Shown: in pieces, positions 38,301-44,521 of the stretch
How positions within the stretch are numbered: the stretch's first letter is position 1
How the letters are laid out: each line of letters starts with the position of its first letter
Source of the DNA: Lineus longissimus
Lineage: Eukaryota; Nemertea; Pilidiophora; Heteronemertea; Lineidae
Length of the DNA stretch: 60,000 nt
Assembly: GCF_910592395.1 (NCBI RefSeq)
Contig: NC_088308.1
Span: forward strand, 3,412,001-3,472,000
Direction of reading: 5' to 3'
The notes under the pieces: generated by a model
Database searches by the model: none
Seen by the model: only the letters and a program-made list of their open reading frames with translations
Told to the model about the DNA's origin: nothing
Position numbers and translations under genes: made by a program

Positions 38301-39970
38301 AACTTCGAATAGCCAGCTATACGTACGCTCCCCTTCTGGCAGAAGTGGGCTCAACCTTAAACACTTTCTGGAGTAGTCCTAGCTTCCCGGGCATCACCTC
38401 AAAACCATTTGCACCAAATCTGTTTGCATGATGCGGTTTCACTGTATTATTACAGTCTAACTAACTGCCTTACCTCCAGTTACGTGAAGTCCTTTGATCG
38501 GAGACTGTATCTTATAAACATTGACATGGCCAGACCCTCCACATCTTGTGACGGGGTTGGTGCAATATACCGGACAGTTATCTCCATGTTTCTTTTTACT
38601 ATCATCTAGGGTTTGTCCGCAAAGGCATGTATCATTCGACAGAAATGCCACATAGCTGGAAAGGGTACAAAGATTACAGTTCCTTCCGCATCTGAACAAT
38701 CCTTACTCGTAGCACTAAGTATGAGCGTACCACTCAACCTTTGACTCAAATATAACAACATTTACCTATTCACTAGTTGCCAAAGAACTGGCCCCGGAAA
38801 GAAAGACAAGTATTTAAAGATGTACCCACATATTTTCAACTAGGAGGGTGACACTCTTACAACAACCTCTCATCGCTCTCACATAATTTCATCACTTGTT
38901 TCTCATTACCCTATACATGAATCTATAATTCAAAACACCCATCCGATAGCGCGCCTCCCTGTTGGTATCCTGACAATGGCCCAGTGTGAAAAAATCGATA
39001 AAACAGTAATGGTGACATTTTAACTTTGGTAGGACTTTATTGATAAAAATATGCATCCTCTTCTCCCTCTGATGAAAGCATCATTGAAAAAAAGAAAAAA
39101 ACCAAAACTACTTACCTCATGTTCGTCCACTTGGAACAAAGCTTCGCGCAATCTCTAAACGAAAAGCTCTCCTTGATGAGCCCAGTATTGTACGTGAAAT
39201 CTCGCTTCAGTGGGTCATCCAAGTAGCACCCTTTAGCTTCCGTCAGTCCTGCAAACGATTCCATGCGTCAAGTTGTAAAATTTATGCAAAAAAATTTTGT
39301 GAAAGTTGGCAAATGAAATTAATCAATTTCTATTAAAACAAGCTTTTGGAAAGGACGATCATAGCTAAAATATGCTAATCTTAGGTTAGATTTTAGGAAA
39401 GTGTGCATTGTATATAACATAGAGCCAAACACGCCATGTTTACAGCATAAACTAATTAAAACAACACGTTCGAAGCAAATCGTAATCGTTCACTGAGCTT
39501 TTTTGCGATGTTCGCGAAATTCGCCACTATTTGTTCATTGGTGAGTTTTATTTTGTCGGTTTCTTCGTGTGTGGATATACTGCGATGGTGAGAAACCTGC
39601 ACCCGAGTGGCTCCGTAGACACTGGTCCAGACTTACCAGACAATGGAGCCGTTCCCGTCACTGAAAGGGAATAGAATACAAAATCAAAGATTCTTCGAAA
39701 GAGCTAAGCCTTTACCTATAAGAGTTTATTACCTTGGCGATTCTGCAACAAAAAGTTTGATAACAGAAGAGCTCTGTGATTCTGCGAAAAACGAACAGTG
39801 GTTCGTGATCGGTAAATTTCTCACCAACAAAAAACTGATGTAAAGTTAATGGAAGTATGGTTCATGTGCAAATAAAGAGATATACACCAAGTAAGGATTC
39901 ACTTACACTCTCCGTTTGTCCCAGGGATGAATATCTTTGCTAAGAGGATTTGTAGCACAAGAAACTTCAT
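13511..39970 (-). CDS. Polycystin-1-like multidomain receptor/channel, whole gene (about 47 coding exons)
   Basis: Joining minus-strand exons by GT-AG sites and reading phase gives about 12.26 kb of coding sequence, about 4,080 residues, close to the ~4,300 of vertebrate polycystin-1. Domains in order: signal peptide, WSC, PKD repeats, Cys-rich segment, PAN/apple, F5/8C, PKD repeats, REJ, Gly/Ser linker, Ser/Thr stalk, GPS, TM1, PLAT, TM2-6, TOP domain, TM7-11 with pore, cytoplasmic tail. The family (polycystin-1/PKD1L) combines an autoproteolysed adhesion ectodomain with a TRPP-like channel module. Known members act in cilia, at fertilisation or in chemosensation; the role here is unknown. 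Both WSC and PLAT plus the channel module favour PKD1-like over polycystin-2. Exons are detailed in the entries below. One junction, about 36.95 kb, does not close in frame. Introns run from 58 bases to several hundred bases, with a few above 1 kb. Confidence 0.9.
14633..15025 (-). repeat. Three tandem decayed copies of the pore-helix end of exon 45
   Basis: In the intron between exons 45 and 46, blocks at about 14899-15025, 14777-14893 and 14633-14770 align with the last ~100 nt of exon 45. Their 5' splice-site positions are spaced 137, 122 and 146 nt apart. The nearest copy is open and very similar (AYLFFSRDDFDFKTVFNMME), the second is open but diverged (FKIVFNVMETLFGMLL), the third is frame-broken (FKRFF then a stop). 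All keep a GTAAG at the exon edge. Upstream of each, a shared ACACATA-AGGAA-type tail marks the repeat end. None has a phase-compatible 3' splice site that I can see, so they look like serial duplication debris rather than working exons. Confidence 0.85.
15040..16227 (-). CDS. Polycystin-like exons 43-45: S2 to S5 and pore helix
   Basis: Exon 43 (16064-16227) carries S2 (NMVGIMVAAEVIIFLCMIYF) and the charged S2-S3 linker; exon 44 (15575-15733) S3 (EVMLIGLGITTIVLFFMRFA); exon 45 (15040-15295) S4 (IIGMLTFTTTMKLLKLLRFN), S5 (LLNFSIVFLIMFFAYVQMAY) and the pore helix FKTVFNVMETLFVMLL. S4 has few regularly spaced positive charges (KLLKLLRFNRK at its end), as in other PKD1L proteins. The 5' splice site falls after the first base of the next codon (phase 1), inside the selectivity filter. 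The intron that follows contains copies of the end of exon 45. Confidence 0.92.
16367..17380 (-). CDS. Polycystin-like exons 40-42: extracellular polycystin (TOP) domain
   Basis: Exons 17209-17380, 16825-16944 and 16367-16645. They encode the S1-S2 loop with family landmarks: LWEYINYTVLPSAYGEF, LGYLIGQPRLRLLRLKN, CQVPKVVEEFVTSCRGPYSI, FKAGWKHP, LYGGGGYVADL and the finger motif NYWIDQLTRAVFVEFVVYN. This domain forms the extracellular lid of polycystin channels and mediates subunit contacts. The paired Cys of exon 41 match the conserved disulfide of the loop. Length, about 190 residues, is typical. Confidence 0.92.
17695..19519 (-). CDS. Polycystin-like exons 37-39: TM2 to TM6
   Basis: Exon 37 (18733-19519) starts after a 58-nt intron and contains the family signature DDHIWFSILHRPARSPFTRV followed by QRLTCC, then TM2 (LSLLFCTMMANIMWF), TM3 (TFITALTVFPINLIIVSLF), a long Ser/Thr- and Lys-rich cytoplasmic loop (SMNSTSTSSTDLNSS, PKKEKKTKEQPKK), TM4 and the start of TM5 (SIFLSQPLK). 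Exon 38 (18178-18380) finishes TM5 (VAMALVYALIIRKP) and an acidic loop. Exon 39 (17695-17884) gives LKELEMKKILKDLLYFLIFV, equivalent to S1 of the channel module. Phases 2-0-2-0 close. Confidence 0.88.
19578..20580 (-). CDS. Polycystin-like exons 34-36: PLAT/LH2 domain
   Basis: Exons 20493-20580, 20011-20167 and 19578-19760. PLAT landmarks: RYLYTITVYTGFRNNAG, TTARVSFVLVGDDDETK, the turn LKKGSVDSYLMAVPRELG, then RIWHDNSGKSPSWYFSRMLV and KFFFICDRWLAVEEDDG. This intracellular beta-sandwich between TM1 and TM2 binds membrane lipids and regulatory proteins in polycystin-1. The last exon is best ended at GTATGG below 19578, because only that donor keeps phase with exon 37; the competing GTAAAG five bases further on does not. 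Confidence 0.88.
20862..22265 (-). CDS. Polycystin-like exons 31-33: Ser/Thr-rich stalk, GPS cleavage motif and TM1
   Basis: Exon 31 (21936-22265) encodes a Ser/Thr/Asn-rich, probably O- and N-glycosylated stalk with a 12-residue repeat (ALNDTKASTNKT, AFNDIAASTNGT) and ends in CDVEKYGSYKG. A 32-nt exon (21329-21360) adds VNNHGRGKFAC after a strong pyrimidine-rich acceptor. Exon 33 (20862-21083) gives CSTLETILGYTTHLSAFIS, matching the end of a GPS with the HL/S cleavage tripeptide, then TM1 (CMAVSLAVIGLYLSVLIWAR) and a basic stop-transfer run KADKKDKQK. GPS normally has Cys-x-Cys before HLT; here GYTTHLS lacks the Cys directly upstream. TM1 is followed by the PLAT domain, as in all polycystin-1 proteins. 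Confidence 0.8.
21450..21577 (-). CDS. Candidate alternative last exon encoding a single TM and short tail
   Basis: Within the intron after exon 31 there is an acceptor (branch-like CCTAAAAC, then CAG) at 21577 whose phase matches exon 31 exactly. From there 42 codons are open: AYGWTMEFGYDIISH, then a strongly hydrophobic HLAVVIILTVSFMGIIATTW, then IRLFKRDN and TGA at 21450-21452. Hydrophobic helix, basic residues on the cytoplasmic side and immediate stop make a textbook single-pass anchor. Use of this exon would replace the GPS cleavage site, PLAT and the whole channel. No polyadenylation signal directly downstream was confirmed, so expression is unproven. Confidence 0.45.
22386..25189 (-). 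CDS. Polycystin-like exons 24-30: REJ C-terminal/GAIN-like region
   Basis: Exons at 25055-25189, 24559-24676, 24353-24402, 23830-23980, 23268-23356, 22638-23068 and 22386-22495; all phases close (0-0-1-0-1-0-2-1). They encode helical Ala-rich sequence (VLTGLTAAATAAG, VLSMDLALSTTNALSASES) typical of the helical subdomain upstream of a GPS, then beta-rich Cys-containing sequence (LNIECRDDRNKE, LTFTCEANGTQKCGMDVYL, CPCDPPTDPYVLF) and LLKLFVRTWITKDLPHVFTV. The order agrees with the long REJ-to-GPS region of polycystin-1, which folds as a GAIN domain in this family. No catalytic motif is expected here. Confidence 0.8.
25539..25708 (-). CDS. Polycystin-like exon 23: Gly/Ser linker followed by a Lys/Glu-rich helix
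   Basis: The exon is entered in phase 1 and leaves in phase 0 at GTAAAA (a weaker donor). It encodes GNGGGTGGGSSGSGGSGGS and then DDEQKRKEKEKEEKKKKEAQ. The first part should be a flexible linker; the second is predicted to be a charged single alpha-helix or coiled coil. Neither belongs to the REJ core, so this looks like an inserted spacer between REJ and the GAIN-like region. The phase fit on both sides and the unbroken frame through low-complexity DNA support it as coding. Confidence 0.75.
26060..28531 (-). CDS. Polycystin-like exons 17-22: REJ module
   Basis: Exons at 28330-28531, 28015-28140, 27683-27888, 26942-27151, 26426-26556 and 26060-26189, with phases closing throughout. REJ-family landmarks are LLDFDKNKVDPKNLTRYAPT with GLEGPDLAIAG and GRQYCLRLKVRRW (exon 19); FICKFNVESGEALKTEFDVL followed by CSGKIEG (exon 20); and VKFPPGDPKNDFRMWLIVRV with KDSVGSITDIPLSV (exon 21). 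Exon 22 (PPPGKEEVVLELPKDELKD) starts the long REJ/GAIN tail. The REJ module is found in polycystin-1 proteins, PKDREJ and sea-urchin egg-jelly receptors, and lies in the extracellular region. Confidence 0.85.
28801..31821 (-). CDS. Polycystin-like exon 16: giant 3-kb exon with PKD repeats and start of REJ
   Basis: One uninterrupted exon of 3,021 nt (1,007 codons, phase 1 to 1) with acceptor TTCTTCCAG and donor GTAAGA. It encodes an array of PKD repeats recognisable from VNFADGSP, VDYGDGKSETL with HGTYRVTVNVSNYVG, GWGDGGTDTR with SGNYTVSVQYKN, VDYGDGSKTTKKY with GKYHVKAKIGNLVS, and a canonical GYIWDFGDHET with GTFTVRVTVANAIS (about 29.9 kb). The last third (GPCKPPNIEVLNKPKN, C-rich, CCMKLEPELC, FETAFRFECDD) is the first part of the REJ (receptor for egg jelly) module. 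A Ser/Thr/Ala-rich insertion (SSKPATDTAGTDTSETLNTT) splits one PKD repeat near 30.3 kb. Many NxS/T sites indicate heavy glycosylation. Confidence 0.92.
32165..33663 (-). CDS. Polycystin-like exons 12-15: PAN/apple domain and F5/8C (discoidin) domain
   Basis: Exon 12 (33663 to about 33302; the 3' edge is uncertain, with another good donor at 33490) encodes CFRRCIVEMKFRCTMFYF and GTCHLID, the Cys spacing of a PAN/apple domain, then IVSASCNCTVQFPATFGRF, the start of an F5/8 type C domain. Exon 13 (33123-33200) gives PSQWTPISVSHMEFDR, exon 14 (32488-32622) ITLPGPAIIYAILL, SWQMTAASVAFSTSMDG and DTPARNFR, and exon 15 (32165-32294) the diagnostic last strand GRYVRFHPNFDNSRPCVNVM then RAC. Phases close as 1-0-0-0-1. 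Both domains typically bind glycans, lipids or proteins at the cell surface. The exon 12/13 boundary is the least certain part. Confidence 0.7.
34083..35285 (-). CDS. Polycystin-like exons 8-11: PKD repeat and linker
   Basis: Exon 8 (35080-35285) carries a PKD repeat: KYIWNWGEGRLGD, then HKFLAPGTFSMNVSIADG. Exon 9 (34660-34771) starts DTIRVVEKPSGFSVSVEKW, exon 10 (34357-34437) includes MRLKAVIDDGGNQSREETYV, and exon 11 (34083-34184) ends GRSLISGKETTYAG. Exons 10 and 11 are symmetric phase 1-1 exons of 81 and 102 nt, so either could be skipped without loss of frame. Exon 11 leads into the PAN domain of the next exon. Confidence 0.75.
35726..36569 (-). CDS. Polycystin-like exon 7: Cys-rich segment and PKD-like repeats
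   Basis: The exon is entered from a pyrimidine-rich acceptor ending CCTGAG in phase 0 and leaves in phase 1 at GTAAGT. The first 80 residues are Cys-rich (CVRPICHHV, CLIRCDEKE, CLNGTRYCFNN, RCQPECPKKRK, CRKSSD). The pattern fits no domain I can name; it may be a small disulfide-rich insertion. It is followed by beta-rich sequence, with STRATYIVTMSPKYRLPNDT resembling the last strand of a PKD repeat. The 844-nt length agrees with the flanking phases. Confidence 0.75.
36729..38102 (-). CDS. Polycystin-like exons 5-6: first PKD repeats, with one frame break
   Basis: Exon 5 (37959-38102) encodes the start of a PKD (Ig-like beta-sandwich) repeat ending ISYYYLKTG; exon 6 (37316 downwards) continues KYLIYAKATRAGVESRTASL and opens a second PKD repeat with the signature VDIDWGDGKKHS, then VSITLALTN. 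The frame then stops at TGA 36949-36951. In another frame, coding-like sequence resumes at once (NEIHYVRFILRHLGETSLYL, later EIPFKYEGTLVSLDIR) to a good 5' splice site below 36729 in phase 0. The junction to the next exon closes only from this second frame. A short intron (for example ending at CACTCAG, about 36.84 kb), an assembly indel or a real frameshift would explain it. Confidence 0.65.
38474..39970 (-). CDS. Polycystin-like exons 1-4: signal peptide and WSC domain
   Basis: Exon 1 (coding 39907-39970) starts MKFLVLQILLAKIFIPG, a clean signal peptide. Its ATG at 39970 is preferred over the ATG at 40160, whose frame hits a stop after splicing. Exon 2 (39637-39660) is a 24-nt microexon encoding LTGTAPLS. 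Exon 3 (39116-39248) and exon 4 (38474-38655) encode a WSC domain: KGCYLDDPLKR, CAKLCSKW, YVAFLSNDTCLCGQ, then CPVYC and RCGGSGHVNVY, with the eight-Cys pattern of this putative carbohydrate-binding domain. Phases 1, 1, 2, 1 close at all three junctions. A WSC domain near the N terminus is also found in vertebrate polycystin-1, but the leucine-rich repeats seen there are absent. Confidence 0.85.
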
Positions 39971-42900
39971 GTTTCCTCTTTTCTTCGGCCGTTACAGCCA
40001 CACAATTGAAAGGTGCTTTCACCAACGAAAGTCGTCTATAAAATCCTAATTTCTCCGTCAAATGAATTTGGTATACAGGAGGAGATGAAACAGTCGGCAG
40101 TTTAGCGGAAGCAGTTAAACAATGATATCCAACACTTGCATGTCTCCGTAAAACTGGCATGTCTTATACGGATTCACGACAAAAGAGTTCCTTTGCACGA
40201 CATTTTCCCGCATTTTTATGACTGTTTCTTTAGACGACGTTCTCCAGAACTGCGTGTAGCGTCCTTGACCAAACCTTTACACACAGATCAAAATGCGCTT
40301 TAACACTGACCTAGAGATAATAGATTTTCTCTCTGGTAATGAATCTCAAAACCGACCAGGTTCACGGTGAAGACCCTTCGCTTGTGAACTTTTACTCTAA
40401 TGTCATTTTATACCTCTTATCTGCCATTAACTTATTTATTCGCCACAATGGATGTTTACTTAGTAACAACATGAGGACCTAGCGGAAATCGATGAAACAT
40501 TAGCGAAAACTGCGCAGAACAATATGAATTGGAATTTTGAACAACAGTACTGGGTGACCCAAAATAACGATTGGTTCATAAGTATTTTTGGTCTTGTATC
40601 AAACTGCCTAAATCCACAGGAAAACTAACGAAATTTGTTTCTTTTGGCTTCAGTCATGTCAGTCTCATTTTGAGATGTCCCTTACCCAATTAGCGTTATA
40701 CCGTAACAGCCGTTGTGTTTACTATTATGGCGATATTAGAGAACAGTGACAGTAATTACTTCATCATGCGTTGTCTGTTTCTTTCGCGGAATACGACATC
40801 CATAGAGGACAATTGTAGCAACCGATAAGCGGGTTCAAAACGTCTAAAAACATCGATCTAATATCAATGAATAATTGACATCTGCAACAACAGGCTGGTG
40901 ACAAACTCACAAGGTGAGCACTTTACGGAAACCTTTACGAGTAAATAATGAATTCTTCTTCACCAGCAAATATAAAGTGCGCAATTGGGTATTCGTCACA
41001 CTTTGCGTCACAGGTCCTATTGATTTGCAACAGGTTGGAATAAGACAATTAGTTGTTCTTAACAGCGAAACACCAGCGCCTTATATGCATGCATCAGCAC
41101 ATCAGCACAGCCAATGATTAAGTCAAAAAGGATGAAACACCATGGGACCAAGACAAAATATTTTGTGAAGATTAGGGTATGGCGTCTTTCTCCAGTCGCA
41201 GAGATTGCGATGCTATTATACGCTCGGTGGCAAAAGGAGCCAGTCTAGACGCATTGAGCGACGACCGGCAAGCCACTGACAGGCTGTGATAATCTCTCAC
41301 ATCGAGGAAAGCTTTTCAGATGGCAGCACCGAATCTAAGATACATCATATTGTTAAGTATGTTACCTGAAAGGCAGCGAGTATAGATTTTGGCAGAAACA
41401 AATTGATGTTACCTTTTTTTCTGTGAGCGAGGGACAGGTCTACAGATCACAACATTGCACTCTCGATGGCCTCAGAAGGCGACCTTAATCTTTACCACCT
41501 TATGCCACTCATCAGTGGGCATCTGGGGCAGCAAATAGAAATTCCGATGGGCCAGAGAATATTGAAGTACGGAAGCCAATTCACTGCATCATGATCTTAA
41601 AAAAGAATGCATTTTTCGTGGAGCCCTAAAAATTTACATGGATTCTTTAGAATACATTTGCTGCTGTGTGCTCTTTTTTAAATGATGTATATCCATGTTT
41701 TAGTGTGATCAGGAATTAAAAGAAAAAATCGAAAAATAAACGATGTCTGCCCGCGATAATAGTTTTTTCCGGAAAACCTTGGAGTAATACTGGAAACTTT
41801 TCTCAATGAGAAAACAGTACGAAAGTAAATCTCATAACGTTAATCTAATACGTAGGATTCTAATTAGTAGCCAAACGGTACTTAAGTGTACCATAATGAC
41901 AATAACTTGCTGTAACACCAATTACCACTCAAGAGTCTCCTTGAAGTAATTACTTACAGCCACCATTCCCGCTTCTTTTTCTCATTTGTGCTGTACTCCA
42001 GCACCTGCGTGACTAACCTGAGTGTCTTTTTAAACACATACTGGCCATTTAAAATCAATTAACAGTGGCAATTAGTCAGTTACATTGCTGATTGCTTTGT
42101 GCCGCTAACGGTAAAGTGGTTAGGCAGAAGTCGCCTGGTACAGCATGCATAATCGTTCTGTTTATCGTCAAAGAGTTACTAGGCCACATCTGCCTTCAAT
42201 ACTTGGTGACCTAGAACTTGAACTTAAACAATGTGTAGTCTGTGTCCGCCTACACACTTTTTAAAGTTCTAAACATAGATTGCTTTTGAAATTTTCTGAA
42301 AAACATTTCACCTTTGTGACGCCATATCGAATTCTATCACCACGGACCGAGCTGTTAATAGTTGCAAAATATTGGCTGTTCCCATTTGTAGTTAAGCATC
42401 GAGGGTTCTGCGAGCATTTTCGCTGATAGTGGTTATAATTCCTCTCCGACTCTATCAACGCTCACAGTTTGGCAGGTACACGTCATCCTGTCCTCCCCAC
42501 CTGAACTGCTCTCGTATATTATGCCAGTTCCCCCCTCACCAGTCACTTAATACACCGAAGCAGCTTTCGTTATCGCCGCTTTCGTTATTCTGCCTATCGA
42601 TTCGGAGATGGCTGCACACACGCTGTGGACGTTACAGGAATATACAGAGATCCGAGCGGAGACATTCTCTTATTGATGCCTCAGGGGGAGAAAGGAGGCT
42701 GACATAGATGGTTTACGTGCTGGTGACTTTTATGGCTTCCCGTAGCCTCCCTTAGCGATCGTTACTCCGAATGCACGCAAGGTAGTGGATACTCCAGCGG
42801 TAACAATTTCAAAATGTGTCTCCTTGCGTGTCTGAGTGATTGTGTTGGTCGGAACGAACAATGTGCTGAAGAGGGATACAATTAGCGGATGCAATCCACA

Positions 42901-43312
42901 GATATTCGATCTTATTCAGTGTGCAAGGCATATCACGTTTGGAGCTGGTTAAAGCTATATAAATATAGTCTCTAGTGACAGTCATTAGACTTATGCATGC
43001 AAGAGATGGACGAGGACAAAACTTACAGTTCCATCCACACATTTCGGTTGAGTGATGCAGTGCTAATAAGACCAGTTGCTCTTACCAGTGACAATCCTTT
43101 ACGAGGGAAGACATGCCATGAGTCAACAGACTGCTGCGGAACAATTTTCAAGTGTACACTTGCCGATGGCATTGATTTGTTTTCGGCTGTGTGAGCGAAA
43201 CCACTATGTTATAGATCTATACTAGCTATAGCTGCGGACGAATAAACAAGCCATCCATTTTTTTGTGACATGCATTTGTATTCTTGTGAGTAAGCAATTG
43301 TCATGTAGCCTA
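39971..43312. other. Divergent upstream spacer between polycystin-like and GT31 genes
   Basis: The two genes are transcribed away from each other, so this stretch should hold both promoters and 5' UTRs. I recognise no further gene. The open frame 39903-40160 on the minus strand overlaps exon 1 but is in the wrong frame. No TATA box or other element could be assigned with confidence. Confidence 0.5.
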
Positions 43313-44521
43313 ATGAGGGACAAGGGTCGCTATGGAATGGTCTACACGCAGCTGCAACAGAACCATGCAAAGAAAAGATGCAAATTAGGCCTTCCGACCG
43401 CCATCCCCGTCATTCTCTGTTGGATTATAGCTGTGCAGGTTTTATTCATGTTATTCGGCGCCTCGACGTATCAGTTTTCGTACGGGATGAAGCGGAATAC
43501 TAAGGTCTACGATGTGCTAAATGGAATTAACGGTTCGCTGTTATCGAATGCAACAACTCGAAACGCGGGTGAAATTCTAGGCGACATCGCGCCAACGGAA
43601 CCTTACGTGCCCATTCCCCCAAGACTTCATCGCGATCCCCAGGAGGCTTTATATTACAGACCGCGAAAGGAATCGGTGAATATTCACAATTTCACATATC
43701 TCATCAACCCTGGGCCGTGTAGAGGAAGCGGAGTACCGTATTTACTGGTGTTCGTCTTCAGTATTTACAATAAACAGGGCGTACGACAGGCGATAAGGGA
43801 TACTTGGGGGAGTGTAGCAAGGACAGGGTATTGGCCTGGTGAAGAAATAAAGCACAAAGTGAGGGTTTATTTTCTTCTAGGAAACTGTCCGCAAGCCTGG
43901 CGCGACATCATAAGAAACGAAAGTGGCGTATACCGTGACATCATTCAAGAAGACTTCCAGGAATCCTATGCAAATTTAACTATCAAATCCGTCATGGCAC
44001 TGAAGTGGACAAGGGTCTTTTGCCCGGAAGCAAACTATGTAATGAAATCGGATGACGATATGATAATAAATATTCCGGCTATATTAGATTATCTTGATAA
44101 TCATAAAGATCTCGAGAACACATTGATCGGTGCTCTAAATGGGAAGTCGAGGGTCTATCGGGCTGGAAGATGGGGAGTCTCAAGAAAATCATTCCCATTC
44201 ACGTTCTATCCTCCATACATGGCAGGCAACGCGTACCTAATGTCTGGTAAACTAGCAACTAAACTATACGAGACTTCTAAATACGTCGCCTTGATAAAAA
44301 TCGAAGATGTGTATGTAACTGGAATACTTCCCTATGTTCTTGGCAAACAAGTTAAACATAGAAAGCATAAGGGCTTCTCGGACTGGTTGGGAAAAGTACC
44401 AAATCACTGTGATATTATGAAAAGAAGGAAACTGACTGCGACCAAGATGACTGCTGAGAACTTGGGTAAGATATGGCGGAGTATGCTTATAACGAATAGA
44501 ACAGGTTCTAAATGCTTATAA
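43313..44521 (+). CDS. Beta-1,3-galactosyl/N-acetylglucosaminyltransferase, GT31 family
   Basis: An intronless gene of 402 residues from ATG 43313 (another Met follows at residue 9; the open frame upstream has no ATG). It is a type II Golgi membrane protein: short basic cytoplasmic tail, one TM at residues 25-48 (LPTAIPVILCWIIAVQVLF), a stem with NxS/T sites, then the GT31 catalytic domain. Motifs: VRQAIRDTWGS (158-167), VRVYFLLG, EDFQESYANLTIKSVMALKW, the metal-binding DDD (MKSDDDM, 247-249), YPPYMAGNAYLMSG (299-312) and EDVYVTGILPY (331 on). It would transfer galactose or GlcNAc from UDP-sugar in beta-1,3 linkage to glycoprotein or glycolipid glycans; donor and acceptor cannot be read from sequence. 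Length is normal for the family. ATTAAA at 44933 is a possible polyadenylation signal. Confidence 0.93.
   Translation: MRDKGRYGMVYTQLQQNHAKKRCKLGLPTAIPVILCWIIAVQVLFMLFGASTYQFSYGMKRNTKVYDVLNGINGSLLSNATTRNAGEILGDIAPTEPYVPIPPRLHRDPQEALYYRPRKESVNIHNFTYLINPGPCRGSGVPYLLVFVFSIYNKQGVRQAIRDTWGSVARTGYWPGEEIKHKVRVYFLLGNCPQAWRDIIRNESGVYRDIIQEDFQESYANLTIKSVMALKWTRVFCPEANYVMKSDDDMIINIPAILDYLDNHKDLENTLIGALNGKSRVYRAGRWGVSRKSFPFTFYPPYMAGNAYLMSGKLATKLYETSKYVALIKIEDVYVTGILPYVLGKQVKHRKHKGFSDWLGKVPNHCDIMKRRKLTATKMTAENLGKIWRSMLITNRTGSKCL

Noticed and set aside
39903-40160. 85-codon frame with ATG at 40160 as polycystin N terminus
   Set aside because: Splicing it to the WSC exon gives a stop, whereas the frame from ATG 39970 gives a signal peptide and closes through the microexon.
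43265-43312. Upstream extension of the GT31 protein
   Set aside because: The first codon of the open frame is GTG; animal genes need ATG, and the first in-frame ATG is at 43313.
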